Shown one piece after another: positions 33,503-41,642 of a stretch of 64,000 nt of DNA (its first letter is position 1; the number at the start of each line of letters is the position of its first letter). The translations under genes and the position numbers were made by a program. Under the pieces are notes generated by a model. It made no database searches. It was not told the DNA's origin and saw only the letters and a list, made by a program, of their open reading frames with translations. Source of the DNA: Leucobacter sp. 7(1) (lineage in GTDB: Bacteria; Actinomycetota; Actinomycetes; Actinomycetales; Microbacteriaceae); assembly GCF_900163635.1 (NCBI RefSeq), contig NZ_FUID01000014.1, positions 1 through 64,000 of the forward strand. The letters run 5' to 3'.

Positions 33503-34302
33503 TGCGGGCGGGACTGGAGCCCGCGACACGGGCCACCCGAGTTGCAGGGATCGTCGCGCCGCCAGCGATTGCCGTGGTGGCGCTCCTCGGCCTGTGGCAG
33601 TTCGCGACAACCGCCGGGTGGGTGCCCGCGGATCTTCTCCCGTCACCCACCCGGGTCGTGACCGCAGGAGCGGGGGAGCGCGAGGCGCTGTGGCGGCACG
33701 CGCTCCCCACGCTCACGGCGACCCTGACTGGATTCTCGCTCTCGGTGGCCGTCGCGTTCCTCGTCGCGACGCTGCTTGATTTCTCGCGTGTGTTGCGCCG
33801 CGCGATCCTGCCGTTGCTCGTGGTCAGCCAGACGCTGCCGCTGATCGCGCTCTCCCCGCTCGTGGTGCTGTGGTTCGGGTTCGGGCTGCTCCCCAAGATC
33901 CTGCTTGTTGCCTTTGTGACCTTCTTCCCCATGGTTGTGGGTCTGCTCCGGGGCTTCGCCACCGCGGATCCCGACGCGGAACACCTGCTGCGCTCGATGG
34001 GCGCGAACCGGTGGCAGGTGTTTCGCATGCTGCGGCTGCCCGCGGGTATCCCGTCGTTTTTCTCGGCGCTGCGCATCTCGATCACGTACGCCGTGGTCGG
34101 CACGATCTTCGCGGAGTACGCCGGTGCCGTAGCAGGCCTCGGCGTGTACATGCAATCTGCGAAGCACGTCTTCCGAACGGATCTCGTGCTTGCCGCGGTG
34201 GCGGTGAGCTCGGTGCTCACGCTGACGCTGTTTGGGTGTGTGGCGCTGCTCGAACGGGTGGCGGTTCCGTGGCTGCGGATCGAGCAAGGGGCGGCGCGGT
34301 GA
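33502..34302 (+). CDS. thiX: ABC importer permease (ThiX-like)
   Basis: A 266-residue membrane protein with about six hydrophobic segments and the BPD-transporter coupling loop (RSMGANRWQVFRMLRLPAG), of the SsuC/TauC/ThiX type. It forms the channel for the substrate delivered by the ThiY-like lipoprotein. Its ATG overlaps the preceding stop by one base and its stop overlaps the next GTG, showing tight coupling. Confidence 0.88.
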   Translation: MRAGLEPATRATRVAGIVAPPAIAVVALLGLWQFATTAGWVPADLLPSPTRVVTAGAGEREALWRHALPTLTATLTGFSLSVAVAFLVATLLDFSRVLRRAILPLLVVSQTLPLIALSPLVVLWFGFGLLPKILLVAFVTFFPMVVGLLRGFATADPDAEHLLRSMGANRWQVFRMLRLPAGIPSFFSALRISITYAVVGTIFAEYAGAVAGLGVYMQSAKHVFRTDLVLAAVAVSSVLTLTLFGCVALLERVAVPWLRIEQGAAR

Positions 34303-35117
34303 GCGGGGTGAGGGATCCTGTGGCCCCGTCAGGTCCGGGTGCCGCGCTTGAGCTGCGCGGGATCCGGAAATCCTTCGGTGAGCAGGCGGTCTTGGCCGAG
34401 CTCAGTCTGCGCGTGGGCGCGGGGGAGATCGTTTCGCTTGTCGGGGCGAGTGGCAGTGGGAAATCGACGCTGCTCTCGATCCTTATTGGGGCGCTCCGTG
34501 CGGAATCGGGTGAGATCAGATTCGGCGGTGCGGCCGTCGAGCCGGCGGCGCTCGGACACGATCGCCCCTTTGCGTACATGCCGCAGCGCGATGTGCTGTT
34601 GCCGTGGCGGCGGATTCTCGACAACGCAGGGATCGGTCTCGAAGTCGCGGGGATGCCGCGCCGGATCGCACGCGCTCGGGTGGGGGAGCTGTTCGGCCCG
34701 TTCGGTCTCGCCGGGACCGAACGGCGCTATCCGCGCCAGCTCTCCGGAGGGATGCGGCAGCGGGTATCTTTTCTCCGTACAGTAGTGCAGGGCAAGCCCG
34801 TGCTGCTGCTCGATGAGCCGTTCGGAGCGCTCGACGCGATTACCCGCGATGAGCTGCAACGCTGGCTCCTGGAGATCTGGGGCGCGCACGGCTGGAGCAT
34901 CTTGCTCATTACCCACGATATTCGCGAGGCCGTGCGCCTCAGCGATCGCGTGCTTGTGCTCGGGGCTGCTCAAGGCCGGGCAGATCAGGCCGCCTGCATT
35001 GTCGGGGAGGTCGCCGTCACCCGGGAAATTCCGCGGGCCGACGGCTTCCTGCTGGATCCGCGCGTGCCGCATCTCGAGGCCGAACTGCACCAGGTTTTGG
35101 CGCGGGCGGCAGGCTGA
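34299..35117 (+). CDS. thiZ: ABC importer ATP-binding protein (ThiZ-like)
   Basis: A 272-residue ATPase with Walker A (GASGSGKST), the Q-loop (YMPQRDVLLPW), signature LSGGMRQRVSF and Walker B (VLLLDEPFGALD). It powers the ThiY/ThiX importer and belongs to the SsuB/TauB/ThiZ group. The GTG at 34299 overlaps the permease stop; the frame is open far upstream but that part lies inside thiX. Confidence 0.88.
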   Translation: MSGVRDPVAPSGPGAALELRGIRKSFGEQAVLAELSLRVGAGEIVSLVGASGSGKSTLLSILIGALRAESGEIRFGGAAVEPAALGHDRPFAYMPQRDVLLPWRRILDNAGIGLEVAGMPRRIARARVGELFGPFGLAGTERRYPRQLSGGMRQRVSFLRTVVQGKPVLLLDEPFGALDAITRDELQRWLLEIWGAHGWSILLITHDIREAVRLSDRVLVLGAAQGRADQAACIVGEVAVTREIPRADGFLLDPRVPHLEAELHQVLARAAG

Positions 35118-35149
35118 GGCGCTGCGGCACGACAGGCCCCTAGACATGA

Positions 35150-35197
35150 CTCACGGCCCGGCACGGAAGGATTTCTCCTTGAGTGCCGGGCCGTGAG
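35150..35197. terminator. Bidirectional terminator hairpin
   Basis: CTCACGGCCCGGCAC (35150-35164) pairs perfectly with GTGCCGGGCCGTGAG (35183-35197), 15 pairs with an 18-base loop, between the convergent thiZ-like and DEAD-box helicase genes. Confidence 0.65.
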
Positions 35198-35217
35198 AGG
35201 CAATGCGCGGGGTGTGG

Positions 35218-36789
35218 TTATGCGGCCGGTGCCTCTGCGGCGGGCGCCTCGCTCGCGCCGCTCGTGTCACCCTGCGCGGCACCGTTCTGGCCCTCGGCCG
35301 AACGGCCCGAGCCGCCCCGGCGGCGGCGACGACGGCGCGGCGTCCCCTCGCCATCGCTCGCGAGGGGAGCGCCCGGCTCTCCGCCGCCCGCGGCGTCGTG
35401 GCCGTGCTGCTCATGTCCGTGAGCCTCGTGGCGTCCGGGGCCCTGCGGGTTCGCGTCGCGGGTGCGGCGGCGGGTGCGCGAGCTGTTGCCCGCTCCTTCT
35501 TCCCCGGAGCGCGCGTCACCGGAGCGTGCGGCACCGGATCCGCCGCGGCCACGGCCGCGATCCCGGTCGCCACCTGTGCGGGGTGCCCGCTCCTTTGTTG
35601 GCGTCGCCTTCAGACGTCCCTTTGTGCCCTCGGGAATCTTGAGGTCTTCGAAGAGGTGCGGCGAGGAGGAGTAGGTCTCGACCGGCTCCGGTACGCCGAA
35701 GTCGAGGGCCTTGTTGATGAGCGCCCACTTGTGCAGATCGTCCCAGTCAACAAATGTCACGGCGATCCCGGTGCGGCCTGCGCGGCCGGTACGGCCCACG
35801 CGGTGCAGATACGTCTTCTCCTCGTCGGGCACGGTGTGGTTGATCACGTGGGTGACGTCGTCCACATCGATGCCGCGGGCGGCAACGTCGGTGGCGATGA
35901 GGATGTCCTTCTTGCCCGCCTTAAACGCGGCCATCGCCCGCTCGCGCTGCTCCTGGTTGAGGTCACCGTGCACCGAAGCCGCGTTGTAGCCGCGGTCGAC
36001 GAGTTCCTCCTGCAGCCGCGCGGCTGCGCGCTTGGTGCGCATGAAGATCACGGTCTTGCCGCGGCCCTCAGCCTGCAGGATCCGACCGATCACCTCGTCC
36101 TTGTCGAGCGAGTGGGCGCGGTAGACGATGTGCTCAATGTTGGCCTGCGCGAGGCCCTCATCCGGATCCGTCGCGCGGATGTGGATCGGATTCGACATGA
36201 AGCGGCGCGCGAGCGTCACGATGGTTCCCGGCATGGTGGCCGAGAACAGCATCGTGTGCCGGATCTGCGGCGTCAGCGAGAAGAGCTTTTCGATGTCGGC
36301 GAGGAAGCCGAGGTCCAGCATCTTGTCGGCCTCGTCGAGCACCATTTCGCGGACCTGCGAGAGGTTGAGTAGCCGCTGGTTTGCGAGGTCGAGCAGACGG
36401 CCGGGGGTGCCAACCACGATCTGCGCGCCAGCTTTGAGCTGCTCAATCTGGCCCTCGTATGCCTTGCCGCCGTAAATCGAAACGACCGATGCGGCACGGT
36501 TCTTCGCTGCGAGGACAAGGTCCTCCGTGACCTGCACGGCAAGCTCACGGGTCGGTACGACAACAAGTGCCTGCACCCCGGGCTCCGGGTTCGCGCCAAC
36601 GCGCTGCAGCAGGGGGAGACCGAAACCAAAGGTCTTGCCGGTGCCCGTCTTTGCCTGGCCGATAATGTCTTGCCCCGTCAGCGCGAGCGGGATCGTCTGT
36701 TCCTGGATCGGAAAAGCATCGATGATGCCTTCGCCGGCAAGTGCATCGACCATGTCCTGGTCGACGCCGAGTTCGAGAAAAGTTGCCAC
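35218..36789 (-). CDS. DEAD-box ATP-dependent RNA helicase
   Basis: A 523-residue RNA helicase. Motifs appear in order: Q-motif with FPIQEQTIPLAL, motif I AKTGTGKT, PTREL, DEAD in VLDEADKMLDLGF, SAT, and motif VI HRVGRTGRAGRTG. The last 120 residues are Arg/Gly/Ala-rich and probably disordered, an RNA-binding tail as in RhlE/CsdA-like helicases. I take GTG 36789 as start, with AAAGGA upstream; the longer open frame to 37065 is antisense to the next gene. It diverges from the ferritin-like gene, an arrangement common in actinobacteria. Confidence 0.9.
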   Translation of the reverse strand: MATFLELGVDQDMVDALAGEGIIDAFPIQEQTIPLALTGQDIIGQAKTGTGKTFGFGLPLLQRVGANPEPGVQALVVVPTRELAVQVTEDLVLAAKNRAASVVSIYGGKAYEGQIEQLKAGAQIVVGTPGRLLDLANQRLLNLSQVREMVLDEADKMLDLGFLADIEKLFSLTPQIRHTMLFSATMPGTIVTLARRFMSNPIHIRATDPDEGLAQANIEHIVYRAHSLDKDEVIGRILQAEGRGKTVIFMRTKRAAARLQEELVDRGYNAASVHGDLNQEQRERAMAAFKAGKKDILIATDVAARGIDVDDVTHVINHTVPDEEKTYLHRVGRTGRAGRTGIAVTFVDWDDLHKWALINKALDFGVPEPVETYSSSPHLFEDLKIPEGTKGRLKATPTKERAPRTGGDRDRGRGRGGSGAARSGDARSGEEGAGNSSRTRRRTRDANPQGPGRHEAHGHEQHGHDAAGGGEPGAPLASDGEGTPRRRRRRRGGSGRSAEGQNGAAQGDTSGASEAPAAEAPAA

Positions 36790-36974
36790 GTGTGCGTCCT
36801 TTAACAGTGTGCGGTGCTGCGCGCGTTGTCCAAAGGCGCAGCGGCCGATCGCTCCTGCGGCGTCGGCGGTGAATACGTACAGGGCCCAGTCTATTCCGGG
36901 ATCCTGCGCTTTTCCGCGTGCGCGGCCAGGTATTTTGTCTCGGTGTGGATGCCGCGCCCGGCTCTGGGCGGCGA

Positions 36975-36980
36975 TAAGCT
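36975..36980 (+). promoter_or_regulatory. -10 element, probable leaderless promoter of the ferritin-like gene
   Basis: TAAGCT begins 12 bases before the ATG at 36987. Confidence 0.45.
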
Positions 36981-36986
36981 TGCAGA

Positions 36987-37706
36987 ATGTTCGAGTGGAT
37001 CCGAGGCCTGCGCCGCACATCCGCCCCCGCCCGGAAGCTGCGCTCCCGCGGTGACGCGGCGGCAACCGAGCGCGTCGAGATCGCCGAGTTTGCGCCCGGA
37101 ATCCTGCCGTTTCTCGGATTGACGGCGTACCTGCAGCTGGAGCTGTACGAAGCTGCCACGCGTGCGGTCTCCGGGGCGCCGAGCCTCGAGGCGAAAAACG
37201 TGCTTGCGGAGGTCGCGGGGCAGACGCTCTCTAAGCATCAGCTGCTCACCACCGAAATTCGGAGCCGCGGGCATGAGCCGCACGTATTGATGACCCCGTT
37301 TGCGAAGGTTATCGACGAATACGTGGAGCGTATCGACACCCCCGACTGGCACCAGCACGTGCTCTCGCTGTACCTTGTCGGGGGCCTTTTCGACGATTTC
37401 TTTGCGAACCTTGCCGAGGGGATTCGCGACAACTACCGTACTGAGGCGATCCGGATCCTGAGCAACCACGCGGGCCGAGCCGAACTGAAAGCGCTGCTTG
37501 AGGACGCGATGGCGGAGGATGAGGGCCTGGGGAGTTGGCTCGCGCTCTGGGGCCGCCGCCTCGTGGGCGACACGCTGCTCGTGTCCCGTGAGGCGCTCGC
37601 GCTGAGCGAGCGCCGTGAGTTCGATGCGAGTGAGGTCGAACCTGTGTTTACCGAGCTGATCGCTGACCACATCCGGCGCATGGACGGGCTGGGCCTCACT
37701 GCCTGA
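36987..37706 (+). CDS. Ferritin-like fold protein (MiaE-like tRNA hydroxylase superfamily)
   Basis: A 239-residue helical protein of the ferritin-like superfamily, with Glu and His residues in LQLELYEAATRA, GQTLSKHQLL, WHQHVLSLYLVGG and ISNHAGRAEL-like helices that could bind a di-iron centre. Actinobacterial members are often annotated as tRNA-(ms2io6A)-hydroxylase-like, but function is unproven. The ATG follows TAAGCT by 6 bases. Its TGA overlaps the ATG of the RNA methyltransferase gene, so the pair is coupled; both may act on RNA. Confidence 0.75.
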   Translation: MFEWIRGLRRTSAPARKLRSRGDAAATERVEIAEFAPGILPFLGLTAYLQLELYEAATRAVSGAPSLEAKNVLAEVAGQTLSKHQLLTTEIRSRGHEPHVLMTPFAKVIDEYVERIDTPDWHQHVLSLYLVGGLFDDFFANLAEGIRDNYRTEAIRILSNHAGRAELKALLEDAMAEDEGLGSWLALWGRRLVGDTLLVSREALALSERREFDASEVEPVFTELIADHIRRMDGLGLTA

Positions 37707-38923
37707 TGGTGCTTCCCATGACGACCCCGCGCTGCGATTACTTCGAGGCCGGGCGCTGCCGATCTTGCGCGTTGATCGAGACGCCGATCGCCGAGCAGCT
37801 CGCCGCGAAGGATGCCCGGTGCCGTGCCCTGCTTCCGGAGGTCCCTGCAGCGGTCTGGCTTCCCATCGTCTCCGGCGGTGAACGCGACTTCCGGAACAAG
37901 GCGAAGCTCGTTGTCGGTGGTTCCGCGGGCGCGGTCACGCTCGGGATCCTTGGCCCCGGTGGCATCGGCATAGACCTTCGTGACTGCCTGATCCAGGAGC
38001 CTGCGATCCGCGCCGCGATCCCGCGCATCGCCGCGTTCCTTGATGACACCGGACTCGCGCCCTACGACGTGCCCCGGCGGCGCGGTGAACTCAAATACGC
38101 GCTTGTCACGGCGGCCCCGTCCGGCGCACTCATGCTGCGCTTCGTCGTGCGGAGTGAGCACGCTCTCGGGACGCTGCGCCGGGCACTCCCCGAACTCCGG
38201 GCGGCCGTGCCGGAGGCAACGGTACTCTCGGTGAATCTGCTTCCCGAGCACGTCGCGCTGCTTGAGGGGGAGCGGGAGGAGCTGCTGCTCGGGTCGTCGC
38301 TCACGATGGAGCTTGGCGGTGGCGGATCCCGCGCGGGGGAGCCCCGTGCGGACGGGAGTGGCGTCGCGCTGCACCTGCGGCCCCAGAGCTTCTTCCAAAC
38401 AAACACGACCGTGGCCCGGGAGCTCTACGCCCAGGCCGCCGACTGGGTGGCGCGCGTTGACCCCGCGTCGATCTGGGATCTGTACTGCGGCGTGGGTGGC
38501 TTTGCGCTTGCCTGCGCTCCGCGTGTGGGAGAGGCAGGCGCGTCCGGCTCGGACGCGCGGCGCGTGCTGGGCGTGGAGCTGTCTGCAGAGGCCGTGCGAT
38601 CCGCTGAACGCAGCGCGCAGGACGCGGGCATCGAGGCGCGTTTTATTGCGCAGGACGCGACCGCGTTTGCACTGGGGGCCGCTCCCGCGGACGTTCCCGA
38701 GCTTGTTATCGTGAACCCGCCGCGCCGCGGGATCGGCGCAGAACTCGCCGCCTGGCTTGATGGCTGCGGGGCTGACCGGGTGATCTACTCGAGCTGCAAT
38801 CCGGAGAGCCTCGCTCGCGACCTGGCCGCGATGCCGGGTCTTGTGGTGCGTGAGGCCCGCGTGTTCGACATGTTCCCGCACACGAACCACCTCGAGGTGA
38901 TGGTGCTGCTCGAGCGGCGGTAG
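37706..38923 (+). CDS. rlmC: 23S rRNA (uracil-C5)-methyltransferase RlmC
   Basis: A 405-residue SAM-dependent RNA methyltransferase of the RlmC/RlmD/TrmA family that makes 5-methyluridine in 23S rRNA. It has the N-terminal [4Fe-4S] cysteines (CDYFEAGRCRSC and a later Cys in DARCRALLP), the SAM motif WDLYCGVGGFAL, the PPRRGIG motif and the nucleophile Cys in YSSCNPESLARDL. No TRAM domain is seen, which fits RlmC rather than RlmD. The start overlaps the preceding TGA; a second ATG lies four codons inside. Confidence 0.88.
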   Translation: MVLPMTTPRCDYFEAGRCRSCALIETPIAEQLAAKDARCRALLPEVPAAVWLPIVSGGERDFRNKAKLVVGGSAGAVTLGILGPGGIGIDLRDCLIQEPAIRAAIPRIAAFLDDTGLAPYDVPRRRGELKYALVTAAPSGALMLRFVVRSEHALGTLRRALPELRAAVPEATVLSVNLLPEHVALLEGEREELLLGSSLTMELGGGGSRAGEPRADGSGVALHLRPQSFFQTNTTVARELYAQAADWVARVDPASIWDLYCGVGGFALACAPRVGEAGASGSDARRVLGVELSAEAVRSAERSAQDAGIEARFIAQDATAFALGAAPADVPELVIVNPPRRGIGAELAAWLDGCGADRVIYSSCNPESLARDLAAMPGLVVREARVFDMFPHTNHLEVMVLLERR

Positions 38924-38966
38924 GGCCTGTGTCGGTGTGAAATTCGCGCACCGCAAGCCCCTGCGC

Positions 38967-39737
38967 TCAGGCCCGGCGAAACTCGGGGCTACCGAAGTGC
39001 CCCGGCTCGGTGAAAGCCGCCCAGTCGAGCGTGACGGACTCCGGTGACACCTCGGCCAGGCACACAAGGAGCGACTGGGTGGGGTAGCCGAGTGGACGGT
39101 TGTCGCGCACGATGGCGCGGTCGTCTGTGGCACCCAACTCCGCCGTGCGGGCGAGCAACGCCGTCCACGCCTCTCGCCATTCGGACTGCGGAAGACCCGC
39201 CAACGATTGGAACTCGGGGAGCCACCGGGTAATCCGCTCCGAGCGGGGGTCATTCACCTCGTGGTGAGCGATCATGTGCACGCCGGGCGGCAGCGGCTCG
39301 CGCCGGAGCGACCGCCCGTCCCTGACCACACCGTCCCAGTAGATCACCTCGACTGCGCCGCCGGCGACGTTGACGAGCGTAAACGCACCGGTGAGCGGTG
39401 GCTCGGGCAGCGGTGTGCTCGCGACAGCGTCGAGCACGAGGCCGCCACGGGAGCGGAACCCGCCCGCGGCTTCGGGCACGTCCGCGGCGCGGTTCACGAT
39501 CACGGCGAGCCGGCCGCCCCCGGTCGCCCGGGCTGGAACTTCAGTGCCCGCCACTCCGCGCGCGGCGAGCCAGGCCCCACCCGCTCGGCGATCCCGCACT
39601 CCAAGTGTCCCCGGGTGCGCCTCGGGCCACCACGGACCCGGGGGATCCCACGCGCGGTCCGGATCCTCGTCTCGCACCGCGAGCACGCGGGTCGTTGCGT
39701 TCGGGCCAGCGGGTACCTCGATCACGACGGTGCACAT
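38967..39737 (-). CDS. NRDE/TANGO2-family protein
   Basis: A 256-residue protein of the NRDE (TANGO2) family. It starts with the family's MCTVV segment, and the NRDE signature reads AVRDEDPDRAW. TANGO2 proteins have been linked to haem or lipid handling; the bacterial role is not settled. TACACT (39745-39750 on this strand) begins 13 bases before the ATG, so the message is probably leaderless. It is convergent with rlmC and divergent from coaBC. Confidence 0.82.
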   Translation of the reverse strand: MCTVVIEVPAGPNATTRVLAVRDEDPDRAWDPPGPWWPEAHPGTLGVRDRRAGGAWLAARGVAGTEVPARATGGGRLAVIVNRAADVPEAAGGFRSRGGLVLDAVASTPLPEPPLTGAFTLVNVAGGAVEVIYWDGVVRDGRSLRREPLPPGVHMIAHHEVNDPRSERITRWLPEFQSLAGLPQSEWREAWTALLARTAELGATDDRAIVRDNRPLGYPTQSLLVCLAEVSPESVTLDWAAFTEPGHFGSPEFRRA

Positions 39738-39744
39738 GGACCCG

Positions 39745-39750
39745 AGTGTA
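39745..39750 (-). promoter_or_regulatory. -10 element, probable leaderless promoter of the NRDE gene
   Basis: TACACT on the minus strand begins 13 bases before the ATG at 39737. Confidence 0.45.
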
Positions 39751-39802
39751 GCCAGACGGATTCATTCCCCGGAATCAAGGCCCGGGGTGCGAGGATGGGG
39801 GC

Positions 39803-41176
39803 GTGAACATTGTGCTGGGAGTCAGCGGCGGGATCGCCGCCTATAAGTCCGTCGCTCTGGCCCGCCTGCTTGTTGAGGCCGGCCACGAGGTGCACGTGGT
39901 GCCGACCGCGGACGCGCTCCGCTTTGTCGGGCAGCCCACCTGGGAGGCAATCAGCCGCAACCCAGTCACCACGTCAGTCCACGACGACGTGCCCGAAGTG
40001 CGGCACGTTGCGCTCGGACAGCGCGCTGACATTGTTGTCGTTGCACCGGCAACGGCCAACACGCTTGCGCGCATGACCGCGGGCCTCGCCGATGATCTGC
40101 TCGGCACGACACTGCTCGCGACGAAGGCCCCGGTGATCGTGGCCCCGGCCATGCACACCGAGATGTGGCAGCACCCCTCGACGCAGGACAACGTCGCGAT
40201 CCTGCGCGCTCGCGGGGTTGTGTGTGTTGGCCCCGAGAGCGGCCGGCTCACAGGGAACGACACCGGCCCGGGCCGCATGAGCGAACCCGCGACGATCTTT
40301 GATCGGATCACGGCGGTGCTCGCCGCGGGCGTTGCCGAGGACGCCGCGGAAGCTGCGGGGCTGCTCACGGAGGCGGCACCGGTGAGTGATGACACGGTGG
40401 TGGCGAGCGTGCCCACGAGCGCGTTCCCGGCGGCGGAGGCCGAGGCAGCACTGAGCGAGCCCGCAGCTGTGGGGCCCGGTGATCTTGATGGCGTGCGCGT
40501 TCTCGTGACCGCGGGCGGCACGCGGGAACCGATCGACCCGGTGCGCTACCTGGGGAACCGTTCGAGCGGACGACAGGGGGTGGCAGTCGCCGCGGCCGCC
40601 GCGGATCGCGGCGCGAAAGTGGTGCTGCTCGCGGCGAATATTGATGACGCGGTGCTTGCGGAGGTCGCGAATCGTGCGGCCGTGCGCATTGTGCCGGTCG
40701 GGACCACCGCCGAACTCGAATCGGCGGCACACGCGGCGTCTGCCGGGGCAGAAGCGGTGATCATGGCCGCCGCCGTCGCGGACTACCGGGTCGCCGACGT
40801 TGCCGATCAGAAAATCCGTAAGGAGGACGCCCCGGGGAGTGCCCCGACGCTGACGCTTGTCGAGAACCCTGACATCCTGGTGGGGCTCGTGCGCGAGCGC
40901 CGGCCGGGGCAGGTGATCGTGGGCTTTGCGGCCGAGACCGTCGAGAGCGAGGACGAGCTGCTCGAGCGCGGTCGGCGCAAGCTCGCGCGCAAGGGCGTCG
41001 ACCTGCTCGCAGTGAACGCGGTCGGTTGGACCGAAGGCTTCGAATCCTCCGACAACGCGGTACGCGTGCTCGACGTCGACGGCACCGTGGTGAGCTCGGT
41101 GTCGGGCACGAAGCGCGAGGTGGCGGATCGCCTGCTCGACGCGGTGCGCGACGAGCTCGACGCGGCGGCCCGGTAG
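39803..41176 (+). CDS. coaBC: Phosphopantothenoylcysteine decarboxylase/phosphopantothenate-cysteine ligase
   Basis: A 457-residue bifunctional enzyme of coenzyme A synthesis. The N-terminal CoaC flavoprotein domain (about 1-180) has GVSGGIAAYKSV, the active-site region PAMHTEMWQHP and the SGRL segment; the CoaB ligase domain (about 230-455) has VTAGGTREPIDPVRYLGNRSSG and AAAVADYRV. The two are joined by an Ala/Glu-rich linker of about 50 residues, longer than usual. The GTG start has a weak -10 (GAGGAT) six bases upstream and no clear Shine-Dalgarno. Confidence 0.93.
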   Translation: MNIVLGVSGGIAAYKSVALARLLVEAGHEVHVVPTADALRFVGQPTWEAISRNPVTTSVHDDVPEVRHVALGQRADIVVVAPATANTLARMTAGLADDLLGTTLLATKAPVIVAPAMHTEMWQHPSTQDNVAILRARGVVCVGPESGRLTGNDTGPGRMSEPATIFDRITAVLAAGVAEDAAEAAGLLTEAAPVSDDTVVASVPTSAFPAAEAEAALSEPAAVGPGDLDGVRVLVTAGGTREPIDPVRYLGNRSSGRQGVAVAAAAADRGAKVVLLAANIDDAVLAEVANRAAVRIVPVGTTAELESAAHAASAGAEAVIMAAAVADYRVADVADQKIRKEDAPGSAPTLTLVENPDILVGLVRERRPGQVIVGFAAETVESEDELLERGRRKLARKGVDLLAVNAVGWTEGFESSDNAVRVLDVDGTVVSSVSGTKREVADRLLDAVRDELDAAAR

Positions 41177-41198
41177 CGCGACGGGGGTCAGGGCACGC

Positions 41199-41236
41199 GA
41201 ACGGGGCCGCGGATCGGGTGATCCGCGGCCCCGTTC
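41199..41236. terminator. Bidirectional terminator hairpin
   Basis: A perfect 17-pair stem (41199-41215 with 41220-41236) with a GGGT loop, between convergent coaBC and the DUF3107 gene. Confidence 0.65.
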
Positions 41237-41280
41237 GGGAACCGGTGCCCGCACAGCGCGGGCGGGCGTGGTGTGCGCGC

Positions 41281-41505
41281 TTAGCTGACGAAGCCGACGC
41301 GGCGGCCGGCCTCGCCGCCCAGCTCCACGAACGCGACCGATGCCGCGCTTACGAGGTACTGACGGCCCTTCGTGTCGACGAGCGAGACGAGATCCGACTC
41401 CTTGCCGCTGGCGGCCTCGAACAGGGCGCGCACTTCGTCAGCGGTCGCACTCGTCTCGAATGCGAGCTCGCGTGCCGACTGCTTGATGCCGATGCGTACT
41501 TCCAC
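41281..41505 (-). CDS. DUF3107 family protein
   Basis: A 74-residue small protein of the actinobacterial DUF3107 family (VEVRIGIKQSARELAFETSA, then DTKGRQYLVSAASVAFVELG). It looks like an antiparallel beta-rich fold; function unknown. GTG 41505 has GAGGAGG upstream, whereas the longer reading to 41541 would include this ribosome site. It follows the acylase gene by strand but is separated from it by a hairpin. Confidence 0.82.
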   Translation of the reverse strand: MEVRIGIKQSARELAFETSATADEVRALFEAASGKESDLVSLVDTKGRQYLVSAASVAFVELGGEAGRRVGFVS

Positions 41506-41598
41506 GGGGGCCTCCTCAGGTGCGGTGGCTCGGAGCCACACGGTTGGAACTTCTTCGAGTCTAGGGCTGGGAGCTGTTCGAGCGCCCGGTTCGGCGGC

Positions 41599-41636
41599 GT
41601 CGTTCGCCCTGAGCGCAGCGCGTCAGAGCGAACGAC
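41599..41636 (-). terminator. Terminator hairpin of the acylase gene
   Basis: GTCGTTCGC (41599-41607) pairs with GCGAACGAC (41628-41636), just past the minus-strand acylase stop. Confidence 0.5.
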
Positions 41637-41642
41637 GCGATG

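Noticed and set aside
37433-39253. 606-residue open frame on the minus strand
   Set aside because: It is antisense to rlmC, which carries complete catalytic and Fe-S motifs.
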